In this document: one piece after another, positions 1 to 7,284 of the stretch | Layout of the letters: every line of letters starts with the position of its first letter | Position numbering within the stretch: position 1 is the stretch's first letter | From: Gammaproteobacteria bacterium | GTDB lineage: Bacteria > Pseudomonadota > Gammaproteobacteria > JAIEPX01 | NCBI GenBank assembly: GCA_019748175.1 | Contig: JAIEPX010000003.1 | Span: forward strand, 124,001 to 188,000 | Reading direction: 5' to 3' | DNA length: 64,000 nucleotides | Notes under the pieces: generated by a model | Databases searched by the model: none | Told to the model about the DNA's origin: nothing | Seen by the model: the letters and a program-made list of their open reading frames with translations, nothing else | Program-made: the position numbers and the translations under genes

Positions 1-20
1 TTTGGAAGCATGGCAATCAT

Positions 21-827
21 ATGAATCTACAATCTTACATAAAACAGCTCAGGAAATATGGGAAACGAGCCTTCACTATTGAAGAGATTTTGGAGGAATT
101 CAAAGTATCTCGCAATTATGCCAGGGTGGCTGTATATCGTCTTATTCAAAGTGGTGACCTTGTCTCACCGGCTAAAGCTTTTTATGTCATCGTGCCTCCT
201 GAATATCAAACATACGGTTGTATACCCGCAGAACAACTTATTCCCATACTCATGAAGCATCTAAATACCAATTATTATGTTGCTCTGTTATCAGCGGGGT
301 TATTTCATGGAGCAACCCATCAAAAACCCGCTAGATTCCAAGTCATGTTGAATAAAAGGATGAGCGGTAATTTAGTTTTTGGTGATGTTGAAATAGAGTT
401 TATTTACAAAAAGTCATTCTCTGGACTTCCAACTCAAGATTTCGTTGTTGATACTGGCTATCTTAAAGTTGCATCACCTGAGCTCACTGCAATCGACTTA
501 CTCAATTACCCCTCTCATGCGGGCGGACTTAACCACATAGCAACCGTTTTTTCTGAATTAGCCGAAGCCATAGATCCGAGTAAATTGATAGAGCTTGCTG
601 AAAAGATCAATGCTAGATACCAACTACAACGTATTGGTTATATTTTAGAGAAGATTGATGTCATGGATGAAGATAAAAAAACTGAAATCATCGAGACTTT
701 AGAAGTTTTTTTAAAGGGAAAAATGAAATATTACATACCCATTGCTTCTGAAATAGAAAAAAAGGGTTACCCGAGATACAAGAGATGGAAAATAATAGAA
801 AATACTGAAATAGAGAGCGATTTATGA
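21..827 (+). CDS. abiEi: AbiEi-family antitoxin of a type IV toxin-antitoxin pair
   Basis: 268 aa. The first ~60 residues read as a winged helix (FTIEEILEEFKVSRNYARVAVYR, split here as FTIEEILEEF and VSRNYARVAVYRL) followed by a wing ending near AFYVIVPPEY. The rest resembles the AbiEi C-terminal region, including the stretch VASPELTAIDLLNYPSHAGG that is typical of the family. In known AbiE systems this protein binds the operon promoter and neutralises the toxin without stable protein contact. Its stop overlaps the start of the next gene (ATGA), the usual AbiEi-AbiEii arrangement. The start is only 20 bases from the window edge, so the promoter and its operator repeats cannot be examined. Family call is firm; activity is inferred. 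Confidence 0.88.
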   Translation: MNLQSYIKQLRKYGKRAFTIEEILEEFKVSRNYARVAVYRLIQSGDLVSPAKAFYVIVPPEYQTYGCIPAEQLIPILMKHLNTNYYVALLSAGLFHGATHQKPARFQVMLNKRMSGNLVFGDVEIEFIYKKSFSGLPTQDFVVDTGYLKVASPELTAIDLLNYPSHAGGLNHIATVFSELAEAIDPSKLIELAEKINARYQLQRIGYILEKIDVMDEDKKTEIIETLEVFLKGKMKYYIPIASEIEKKGYPRYKRWKIIENTEIESDL

Positions 828-1609
828 TTCCAAATATTTTTATACAAAATTGGTCTAATCACGTTAAATGGCAAACACCAGCCCAAATTGAACAGGATCT
901 CATTATAAGCAGAGCGTTAGTAGATTTATATAACGATCCGCATATCAAAGACGCTTTAGTTTTTCGTGGCGGTACAGCACTAAATAAACTATTTATTAAT
1001 CCTCCGTCTAGATACAGTGAAGACATTGACTTCGTTCAGAAAAATGCTGAGCCAATCGGTCAAACAATTAATGCAATTCGTGAGGTGCTCAAACCATGGT
1101 TAGGGGATCCAAAATGGAAAATTACTCAAAGAAGCGCAAAGCTGATTTACAAATATGAATCCATAAACAAATCTGCATCAAAACTAAAAATCGAAATAAA
1201 TACGACTGAACATTTCCAAGTGCTGCCCTTAAAAAAGGTTCCTTTCTCTATGGATTCAGATTGGTTCAAGGGAGCAGCAGATATTATTACTTACGAAATA
1301 GATGAGCTGATGGCCACTAAATTGCGAGCCCTGTATCAGCGCCGCAAAGGACGAGATTTATTTGATATATGGTATGTGACAACCAACGAATTGATTAACT
1401 TAAATCAAGTGTTTGATATTTTTGCTAAGTACTGCACTTATAACGGTATGAAAATCTCGCGAGAAGAATTCCTAAAGAATCTTGAGCTTAAAAAAGATAA
1501 TCGTGATTTTCATATAGATATGAGCCTGTTATTGCCGTCGAAATTGCATTGGAATTTTGAAGAAGCTTATCAATTCGTTGTAGATAACGTCATTAGCAGG
1601 CTGCCATAA
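824..1609 (+). CDS. abiEii: AbiEii-family nucleotidyltransferase toxin
   Basis: 261 aa. DNA-polymerase-beta-like nucleotidyltransferase signature is visible: FRGGT at residues 47-51 (GG[T/S] motif), SEDIDF at 65-70 (the two metal-binding aspartates) and the later KLRALYQRRKGRDLFD block, matching motifs I-IV of AbiEii toxins. An IEQDL motif sits upstream at 22-26. In characterised systems the protein is a nucleotidyltransferase that causes reversible growth arrest, often as abortive infection against phage. All motif residues are present, so the toxin looks intact. It overlaps abiEi by ATGA and the following kinase-like gene by one base (TAATG), so the toxin-antitoxin pair is part of a longer overlapping operon. 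Confidence 0.9.
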   Translation: MIPNIFIQNWSNHVKWQTPAQIEQDLIISRALVDLYNDPHIKDALVFRGGTALNKLFINPPSRYSEDIDFVQKNAEPIGQTINAIREVLKPWLGDPKWKITQRSAKLIYKYESINKSASKLKIEINTTEHFQVLPLKKVPFSMDSDWFKGAADIITYEIDELMATKLRALYQRRKGRDLFDIWYVTTNELINLNQVFDIFAKYCTYNGMKISREEFLKNLELKKDNRDFHIDMSLLLPSKLHWNFEEAYQFVVDNVISRLP

Positions 1610-2655
1610 TGCAAAGAATTAAACTGTATGGCCAAATTTCAACAAGCCTCGCATGCTTGAGCAAAGAAAAGCTAAAGCAGATTTTGGCTGATGCAAAACC
1701 GATGCATGAAGGTATCGGTGGCAAATCAACCTTAATTTCTGTTGATGACATACCCGTATTTGTTAAAAAAATACCGCTGACCGATCTTGAGCAACTACCT
1801 CAAAATTTTATGTCCACTGCGAATCTTTTTGATTTGCCATTGTGCTATCAATATGGTGTGGGCTCTGCTGGCTTTGGAGCATGGCGTGAGCTTGCCACTC
1901 ATATCATGACAACCAACTGGGTGATCACAGGTGAATGTGAAAATTTCCCTATCATGTACCATTGGCGTATTTTGCCGAGTGGTCCGGGCGATATCAATAC
2001 CAACTATTGGGGTGATATTGAAAAATACTGTCAGTACTGGGGGAATTCCGCTGCCATTCGTAAACGTGTTAAAGATCTCAATAATGCATCCGCGCATATC
2101 GCTTTATTTCTTGAATTTGTTCCACAAAATTTGCATGAGTGGCTAAGTGCTCAAATTGTTAAAGGTGATGGTAACTCTGAAACAACAGTTTTATTTGTAG
2201 ATAAACATCTCAAAGCCACAAACAAGCATATGAATACGCAGGGTTTGATGCATTTTGATGCGCACTTTGAAAATATACTCACCGACGGTAAGCGGCTATA
2301 TTTAAGCGATTTTGGATTAGCGTTATCATCAAAATTTGATTTAACTCCAGCAGAAACGGAATTTTTGAAGCAGCATTCGTCATATGATCAAGCTTGCGCG
2401 ACTGAAAACCTGCTTCACTGTATTATCACATCACTTTTTGGAAAGGAACAATGGGAAATTCGCCTGCGTGAATATCTTGCCGGTGAACTCGGTAATACAA
2501 CGCCCGTGATAGCAGCAATGATAAAACAATATGCACCCACTACATTGCTCATGGATGAGTTTTTTCAAAAACTTCAGAAAGAGAGCAAATCAACCCCATA
2601 CCCTGCAGCACAATTAGAAAAATTGATGAGAACAAGTTCATCGGAGATAACATGA
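1609..2655 (+). CDS. Protein-kinase-fold protein cotranscribed with AbiE pair
   Basis: 348 aa. Kinase landmarks can be read in order: glycine-rich EGIGGKS at 34-40, a beta-3 lysine in VFVKKI at 50-55, catalytic loop HFDAHFEN at 215-222 (HxDxxxxN) and SDFGLA at 233-238 (DFG metal site). This is a full set of catalytic residues, so activity is plausible. The fold family covers Ser/Thr kinases, LPS kinases and small-molecule kinases; the substrate cannot be told from sequence. It starts inside the stop of abiEii (TAATG) and its stop overlaps the downstream GNAT gene (ATGA), so all four are probably translated from one message. Whether the kinase belongs functionally to AbiE or is a passenger is unknown. 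Confidence 0.7.
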   Translation: MQRIKLYGQISTSLACLSKEKLKQILADAKPMHEGIGGKSTLISVDDIPVFVKKIPLTDLEQLPQNFMSTANLFDLPLCYQYGVGSAGFGAWRELATHIMTTNWVITGECENFPIMYHWRILPSGPGDINTNYWGDIEKYCQYWGNSAAIRKRVKDLNNASAHIALFLEFVPQNLHEWLSAQIVKGDGNSETTVLFVDKHLKATNKHMNTQGLMHFDAHFENILTDGKRLYLSDFGLALSSKFDLTPAETEFLKQHSSYDQACATENLLHCIITSLFGKEQWEIRLREYLAGELGNTTPVIAAMIKQYAPTTLLMDEFFQKLQKESKSTPYPAAQLEKLMRTSSSEIT

Positions 2656-3218
2656 CCACAATTATTGAAACAGAAAGGCTTATTTTAAGAGCGTGGGAAA
2701 AAGAAGACGCCGAGGGGTTTTTTCAAATCAACCAAGATCCAAAAGTGATTGAGTTTCTACGCGGCCCATTAACCATGGACCAGGTCAATGACTTTATTTC
2801 GGCGGTGAATAGTCAGGGTGAGAACTATGGCTATACCTTATGGGCTGCCTGCCTGAAGGAAACCGGTGAATTGATTGGGTTTATTGGTCTCAATTACACC
2901 GATTGGGAATCGCATTTTACCCCTGCGGTTGAAGTGGGTTGGCGTTTAGGATCGCAATATTGGGGTAAAGGCTATGCGACTGAAGGCGCTAAAGCCGCAT
3001 TGGATTATGGATTTAAAAAATGTGACCTTAAAGAAATTGTTTCTTTTACTGTGCCAGCGAATATTCGCTCTATTCGTGTGATGGAAAAAATTGGATTAAA
3101 GCGTGATATGAATGGCGATTTTGCACACCCTAAATTAGCTGCGGATCATCCTTTATCACAACATATTTTGTATCGGTTAGCGAAAGCGGATTACCTACAT
3201 CAAGCTGTCCAAGGCTAA
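2652..3218 (+). CDS. GNAT N-acetyltransferase, RimJ/RimL type
   Basis: 188 aa. Begins TTIIETERLILRAWEKEDAE, the usual opening of RimJ/RimL-type GNAT enzymes. The acetyl-CoA binding segment QYWGKGYATEGAKAALDYGF fits the Q/RxxGxG/A motif A, followed by VPANIRSIRVMEKIGLK, the conserved NxxSxxxxEKxGF-type motif. The substrate is probably a protein N-terminus or a small amine; it cannot be specified. Start overlaps the kinase-like gene by ATGA and is the last gene of the four-gene operon. Its 3' end abuts a decayed acetyltransferase in the opposite direction, so the junction just after its stop is likely a recombination or deletion point. Confidence 0.85.
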   Translation: MTTIIETERLILRAWEKEDAEGFFQINQDPKVIEFLRGPLTMDQVNDFISAVNSQGENYGYTLWAACLKETGELIGFIGLNYTDWESHFTPAVEVGWRLGSQYWGKGYATEGAKAALDYGFKKCDLKEIVSFTVPANIRSIRVMEKIGLKRDMNGDFAHPKLAADHPLSQHILYRLAKADYLHQAVQG

Positions 3219-3515
3219 AGTATAAGTATGACCTGTTTTTGAAAGGTGATTTAATTTAATGTCATCGATATGATCTTCAGCTGTTTCTTGGATCGTCATT
3301 AGCATGGCGAACGGATGATTGTCGCAGCTTGCTATCCAATAAACATACTTGCCATCACAATACTTCGAAGGCTCTTTTCTGCCATTAACAAAATTTAAAA
3401 TATCATCTTTATGGCCCTGCGTATTATCCCAAAATTCCTGAACAAAAGGTTAGGCTAGCCAACCGAAAACAATATCAATGTGACTTATATTGGCTTGTTC
3501 AAAATGAATGCTCAT
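3219..3515 (-). pseudogene. Truncated GNAT acetyltransferase remnant with internal stop
   Basis: Read on the minus strand from ATG at 3515, the frame gives MSIHFEQANISHIDIVFGWL-A, then a TAA stop after 21 residues, then continues in the same frame with PFVQEFWDNTQGHKDDIL through YWIASCDNHPFAMLMTIQE to about 3220. The reading resembles the N-terminal half of AAC(6')-like GNAT enzymes. The acetyl-CoA binding half is missing: the frame runs into the 3' end of the opposing GNAT gene. Its ATG overlaps the stop of the double-GNAT gene (ATGA at 3512-3515), so it was formerly the second gene of that unit. Two lesions (nonsense codon, 3' deletion) make function unlikely. Confidence 0.75.
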
Positions 3516-4462
3516 ACTTTTTTCCTCATGAGATAGACTTGATGCCCTAAAAAGCAATTATGAGGGTATGTGGAAATGGTTGAAAAACCAATTTTTGTGT
3601 AAAAATCTTTTGCTTGAAAATCAGCTGTTTCCAGGGTTATGACAGAACAATGTTTTTGTTTGGCGTAATCTTCGAGCTTTGACATTAAGCTTTTAGCAAG
3701 ACCTTTGCCTCTATACTGCGAATCAACCCAAATACAATCCATATAGCAATTATCTTTGGTGATATCTCCATAACAGCCGCCAACAACTTTACCTTCTGTT
3801 TTGATGTATAAAGTAAAAGGATCGTGTTCATAAGCGCCTATTTTACTTTTATTGAAATCTTTTAATCCATCATTTAAAATCGATCTCACTTCAGGATTTT
3901 CATTTTCATCCAAATTGAAATGTTCCGCGTTATTTACAGAAACCCCTTTATTTTTCCAAAGCATCCATACTTCGTCTATGCTTGGCTGTTTTTTACACTT
4001 CCTAAAACCAGCTTTTTCATATGCCTTGATAGCGGCAATGTTATTTGAATCAGGATCAGCAAAGACATGAGTATACGAAATACCATGCTCTTTTATAAAC
4101 TGTGCGATGGCCTGAGAGCCGATGCCTTGTTTTAAATAAGCTTCGTCGCCTATCAATAAATCAAAACCAGCAAGGCTTGAAGGTAGGCCAGTTAACGGCT
4201 CCTCACGTGCAAAGTCATACACATTATAAATTTGAACATACCCAATGGGTTTTGCCTCGGCGCAGATAATATAAGCTTTGATTGGTTTAGAGATACCGTT
4301 GTCTAGTTTATATCCTTTAACATAATCGGAATATTTTTCCTGAATTAATGCCAACGTCCACTTAACATCTTGATCCCACCATTTTTTAACATGAGGCATC
4401 TCTAACCACTTTAGAAGTAGCGGAAAATGTGATTCAGCTAAGGGAACAAAACTAATTTTCAT
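3512..4462 (-). CDS. Tandem GNAT acetyltransferase (two fused domains)
   Basis: 316 aa, about twice the length of a single GNAT. Residues 1-170 form an AAC(6')-Ib-like domain (LLKWLEMPHVKKWWDQDVKW, then GIGSQAIAQFIKEHG, then DPDSNNIAAIKAYEKAGFRK). Residues ~180-316 form a second, different GNAT domain with VDSQYRGKGLAKSLMSKLED as the acetyl-CoA motif and ETADFQAKDFYTKIGF. Both domains keep their cofactor-binding motif, so both may be active. The first domain suggests aminoglycoside or related amine acetylation; this is inferred only from resemblance. It is followed, with ATGA overlap, by a decayed third acetyltransferase. No ORF break separates the two domains. Confidence 0.8.
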   Translation of the reverse strand: MKISFVPLAESHFPLLLKWLEMPHVKKWWDQDVKWTLALIQEKYSDYVKGYKLDNGISKPIKAYIICAEAKPIGYVQIYNVYDFAREEPLTGLPSSLAGFDLLIGDEAYLKQGIGSQAIAQFIKEHGISYTHVFADPDSNNIAAIKAYEKAGFRKCKKQPSIDEVWMLWKNKGVSVNNAEHFNLDENENPEVRSILNDGLKDFNKSKIGAYEHDPFTLYIKTEGKVVGGCYGDITKDNCYMDCIWVDSQYRGKGLAKSLMSKLEDYAKQKHCSVITLETADFQAKDFYTKIGFSTISTYPHNCFLGHQVYLMRKKV

Positions 4463-4712
4463 AGCATATTAATCTCTTTAATGCGTGTTAATTTTTTAAG
4501 CTTTGTCAAAAAGTCCACCACGTCGCTCTCTATAGGTGCAAAATACTCTTTCTCATTTATCCTCATAATTTCTGCTGCTTTTTTGACATGATTACACATA
4601 TTATAGTTGCACAAAACATAATTTTATGTCAAGATAAAGCTGTGGGAATTTCATAATTTTCAGTTGACGGAAACATGACCATGCAACTATTTGATAAAAA
4701 GTGAGGTGGGTT

Positions 4713-5753
4713 ATGAGCAGTAAGAAAAAGAACCCAATATTACCACCTAGTGAGATTGTGTTTTACGAAACACAGGATGGCAAGATTTCTATCGCGGTTC
4801 GATTTGAAAATGAAAACATTTGGCTTACCCAAAAGCATATGGCTGAGTTATTTGACTGCTCAACTGATAACGTCTCTCTGCACCTGAAAAACATATACAC
4901 GGCAGGTGAACTGACCCTAAACTCAACTACCGAGAAATTCTCGGTAGTTCAACAAGAGGGCAATCGATCAATAACACGTAGTGTGTTGTTTTATAATCTA
5001 GAAGCGGTTATTGCCGTCGGCTACAGAGTTAATTCAGAACGAGGTATTGCTTTCCGTACTTGGGCTACAGATAAGCTTAAAAATTATATATTCAAAGGTT
5101 TTGCTATTGATTCTGAGCGATTCAAAAAGGGCTCGAAATTTGACGCCCGCTTTTTTGATGAGCTTTTGGAAGAAATTCGTGAAATTAGAGCCAGTGAGCG
5201 AATGGCTTATCAAAAAATCACGGATATTTATGCAACATCTGTGGATTATTTAAGCAGCTCAAACAATGCGCAAAAGTTTTTTGCCACAGTTCAAAATAAA
5301 TTGCACTTTGCTATCACTGGTAATACAGCGGCTGAAATTATTGCTGATCGTGCTCAAGCTTCCAAACCTAATATGGGCCTGACGACTTGGCGTAAAGCAC
5401 CTGATGGCAAAATTTTTCTATCTGATGTAACCATTGCAAAAAATTACTTAAGCAAAGATGAAATATTGCAGCTTAACCGAATTGTTAATATGTACATTGA
5501 TTATGCTGAATTTCAAGCGGCTAGAGGGAAAGTGATGGCTACGAAGGATTGGATAGAAAAACTGGATGTGTTTTTGAAGTATAACGAACAGGAAATACTG
5601 TCTGATCTGGGTACGGTGTCTCATGAAGTTGCCGTAGCGCTTGCAGAAAAAGAATATGATGTTTTTAGAAAAAAACAAGATCAACTGCATAAATCTGATT
5701 TTGATAAGTTAGTCGAAGCAGGAAAATTGGTGAACCCAGAGCATGAGCAATGA
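4713..5753 (+). CDS. rhuM: RhuM-family protein
   Basis: About 346 aa. N-terminal part carries the winged-helix-like RhuM block (ENIWLTQKHMAELFDCSTDN, VSLHLKNIYTAGEL, NLEAVIAVGYRVNSERG, FRTWATDKLKNYIFKGFAID). RhuM was named in Salmonella pathogenicity island 3; its biochemical role is unsettled, and family members are frequent in genomic islands and phage-derived DNA. I prefer the ATG at 4713 over the in-frame GTG at 4701 because GAGGTGGG directly precedes it and serves as ribosome binding site. The gene lies just downstream of tRNA-Ser (opposite strand), a classic location for integrated DNA. A 46-codon frame overlaps its last codons. Confidence 0.88.
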   Translation: MSSKKKNPILPPSEIVFYETQDGKISIAVRFENENIWLTQKHMAELFDCSTDNVSLHLKNIYTAGELTLNSTTEKFSVVQQEGNRSITRSVLFYNLEAVIAVGYRVNSERGIAFRTWATDKLKNYIFKGFAIDSERFKKGSKFDARFFDELLEEIREIRASERMAYQKITDIYATSVDYLSSSNNAQKFFATVQNKLHFAITGNTAAEIIADRAQASKPNMGLTTWRKAPDGKIFLSDVTIAKNYLSKDEILQLNRIVNMYIDYAEFQAARGKVMATKDWIEKLDVFLKYNEQEILSDLGTVSHEVAVALAEKEYDVFRKKQDQLHKSDFDKLVEAGKLVNPEHEQ

Positions 5754-5883
5754 AAATCGAGCACACATCCACACCTGCAAGTTTCGAATTCTAGATGACA
5801 AAAGCGTTACTTATAAATATTTCTCGAACATCCCTGAAAACTGCTACTCACTCGACGATGATCTTGTACTGTGGCTTACCTGA
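5743..5883 (+). pseudogene. Short overlapping frame, likely gene fragment
   Basis: A 46-aa frame starts at an ATG overlapping the last codons of rhuM and reads MSNENRAHIHTCKFRILDDK and on to a TGA at 5881. Just past the stop, a +1 shift gives a further plausible coding stretch (VAYLKEASLTPEIVSWIL) that runs up to the tRNA gene. This looks like the front of a longer gene cut off and frameshifted where it meets tRNA-Ser. I do not recognise the family. It could also be chance; codon-usage analysis would help. Confidence 0.3.
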
Positions 5884-5926
5884 AAGAGGCCAGCTTAACA
5901 CCTGAAATTGTGTCATGGATCCTTAC

Positions 5927-6016
5927 TGGCGGAGAGAGAGGGATTCGAACCCTCGGTACGTTTTACCGTACACACACTTTCCAGGCGTGCTCCTTAAACC
6001 ACTCGGACACCTCTCC
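5927..6016 (-). tRNA. tRNA-Ser (anticodon GGA)
   Basis: Minus strand reads GGAGAGGTGTCCGAGTGG at the 5' end, an anticodon loop CTGGAAA flanked by CACGC/GTGTG, a long variable arm (GTACGGT...ACGTACC) as expected for class II tRNA-Ser, a T-arm with GGTTCGAATCC, and an encoded CCA at 5927-5929. The acceptor stem pairs GGAGAGG with TCTCTCC (one G-U). The anticodon GGA reads UCC/UCU serine codons. Structure looks complete. tRNA-Ser genes are frequent integration sites, and rhuM plus a gene fragment lie directly beyond its 3' end. Confidence 0.97.
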
Positions 6017-6215
6017 AGACCGTTAAGACTATCATTTGACCAAGCCATAAAACAAGGGTTACACCCACAAAGTACGCCCATTTACAGCTATTAAATCTTG
6101 TCAAAACCACACTCCAAGCCCTTCGTCCCAATATATGATAAAATCAACAGATTCGTTAAGAAACAAAGACTCAACTCTCATGAAGAATGTGCGAGTAAAT
6201 ATGGGGCGATAAACT

Positions 6216-7193
6216 ATGTTTAAAATGAACTGGGAAAGAAATGACATTACTCTTGCTCTACCAGAAACGACCATCTATAAAATGGTACAAATGGCATTCC
6301 CTGAAAAAAATCTATCATCTTATGAGATAATTTCTGAAGGCTGCGCGAATTTTAATATTAAAATCCATCTTAACGATGACTCAACATCGTATATTTCGCG
6401 GATATATTTACGTGATAAAGATGCTGCTCATCGCGAAAAAAATCTTGGTGTATTATTAAAAGATAAAATACCAATCCCTCTTTCATTCTATTTAGGAGAG
6501 GTTGATGGGTATACTTTCGCCATTACAAAATTTTTTCCAGGCATACAACTCAGAAATTTTCTGCTAAATGATACACCCTGCGATACTAATACAGTTATGT
6601 ATAACGCAGGGCGAATGCTTGCGAAAATTATATCTTACAATTTTCCTGAACCAGGATTTTTTGATAAAGAGTTAAACGTTATTTCGGGCAGCACATCTAA
6701 TGAAAAATTATTAGAACATATTGTGGCTTGCTTATCTAACCAGAATGTCATCGCTGTGCTTGGATCTGAGACAATTCAGAGAGCTATCAACTATATTGAT
6801 CAATCAAAACACTTATTTCCGGATGAAAGTGAGCGATATCTCGTTCACGGTGATTTTGATCCAGCCAATATCCTCGTTAATAAAATAAATAATGAATGGG
6901 AAATCTCTGGCATTCTTGATTGGGAATTTTCTTTTTCAGGCTCCTATTTATGGGATGTTGCCAATATGTTGCGTTACGCGCATAAAATGCCTTCTGAATT
7001 TCAAGATGCCTTTATTCGTGGATTAAACGAGGGCGGTGTACAACTTCCCGAAAATTGGAGCCCCACCATCGATCTCATGAATTTGACATCGTTACTGGAT
7101 TGCTTAAAAAGATCCGACGCTCCAAAAAAACCCAATCAATGCTCTGATATTTGTGAGTTGATCCAAAATATTTTGTCGAAATATTCAAACTGA
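6216..7193 (+). CDS. Aminoglycoside phosphotransferase (APH)-family kinase
   Basis: 325 aa. APH/choline-kinase fold: catalytic VHGDFDPANILVN near residues 208-220 (HGDxxxxN) and metal-binding ISGILDWEFSFSG about 20 residues later (IDWE-type motif), then YLWDVANMLRY. N-terminal lobe has VQMAFPEKNLSSYEIISEGC followed by the beta strand NFNIKIHL. Many chromosomal members phosphorylate metabolites rather than antibiotics, so drug resistance should not be assumed. It stands alone between tRNA-Ser (divergent) and the copper gene (convergent). An alternative start is the ATG at 6225. Confidence 0.8.
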   Translation: MFKMNWERNDITLALPETTIYKMVQMAFPEKNLSSYEIISEGCANFNIKIHLNDDSTSYISRIYLRDKDAAHREKNLGVLLKDKIPIPLSFYLGEVDGYTFAITKFFPGIQLRNFLLNDTPCDTNTVMYNAGRMLAKIISYNFPEPGFFDKELNVISGSTSNEKLLEHIVACLSNQNVIAVLGSETIQRAINYIDQSKHLFPDESERYLVHGDFDPANILVNKINNEWEISGILDWEFSFSGSYLWDVANMLRYAHKMPSEFQDAFIRGLNEGGVQLPENWSPTIDLMNLTSLLDCLKRSDAPKKPNQCSDICELIQNILSKYSN

Positions 7194-7284
7194 CGCCCAT
7201 ATCAATTACGTAAAAAAAAGATGCAATTACACATATACATTAGATATTACATGATCGAAATTGCAAAACCTCTCCAGCCATTTC

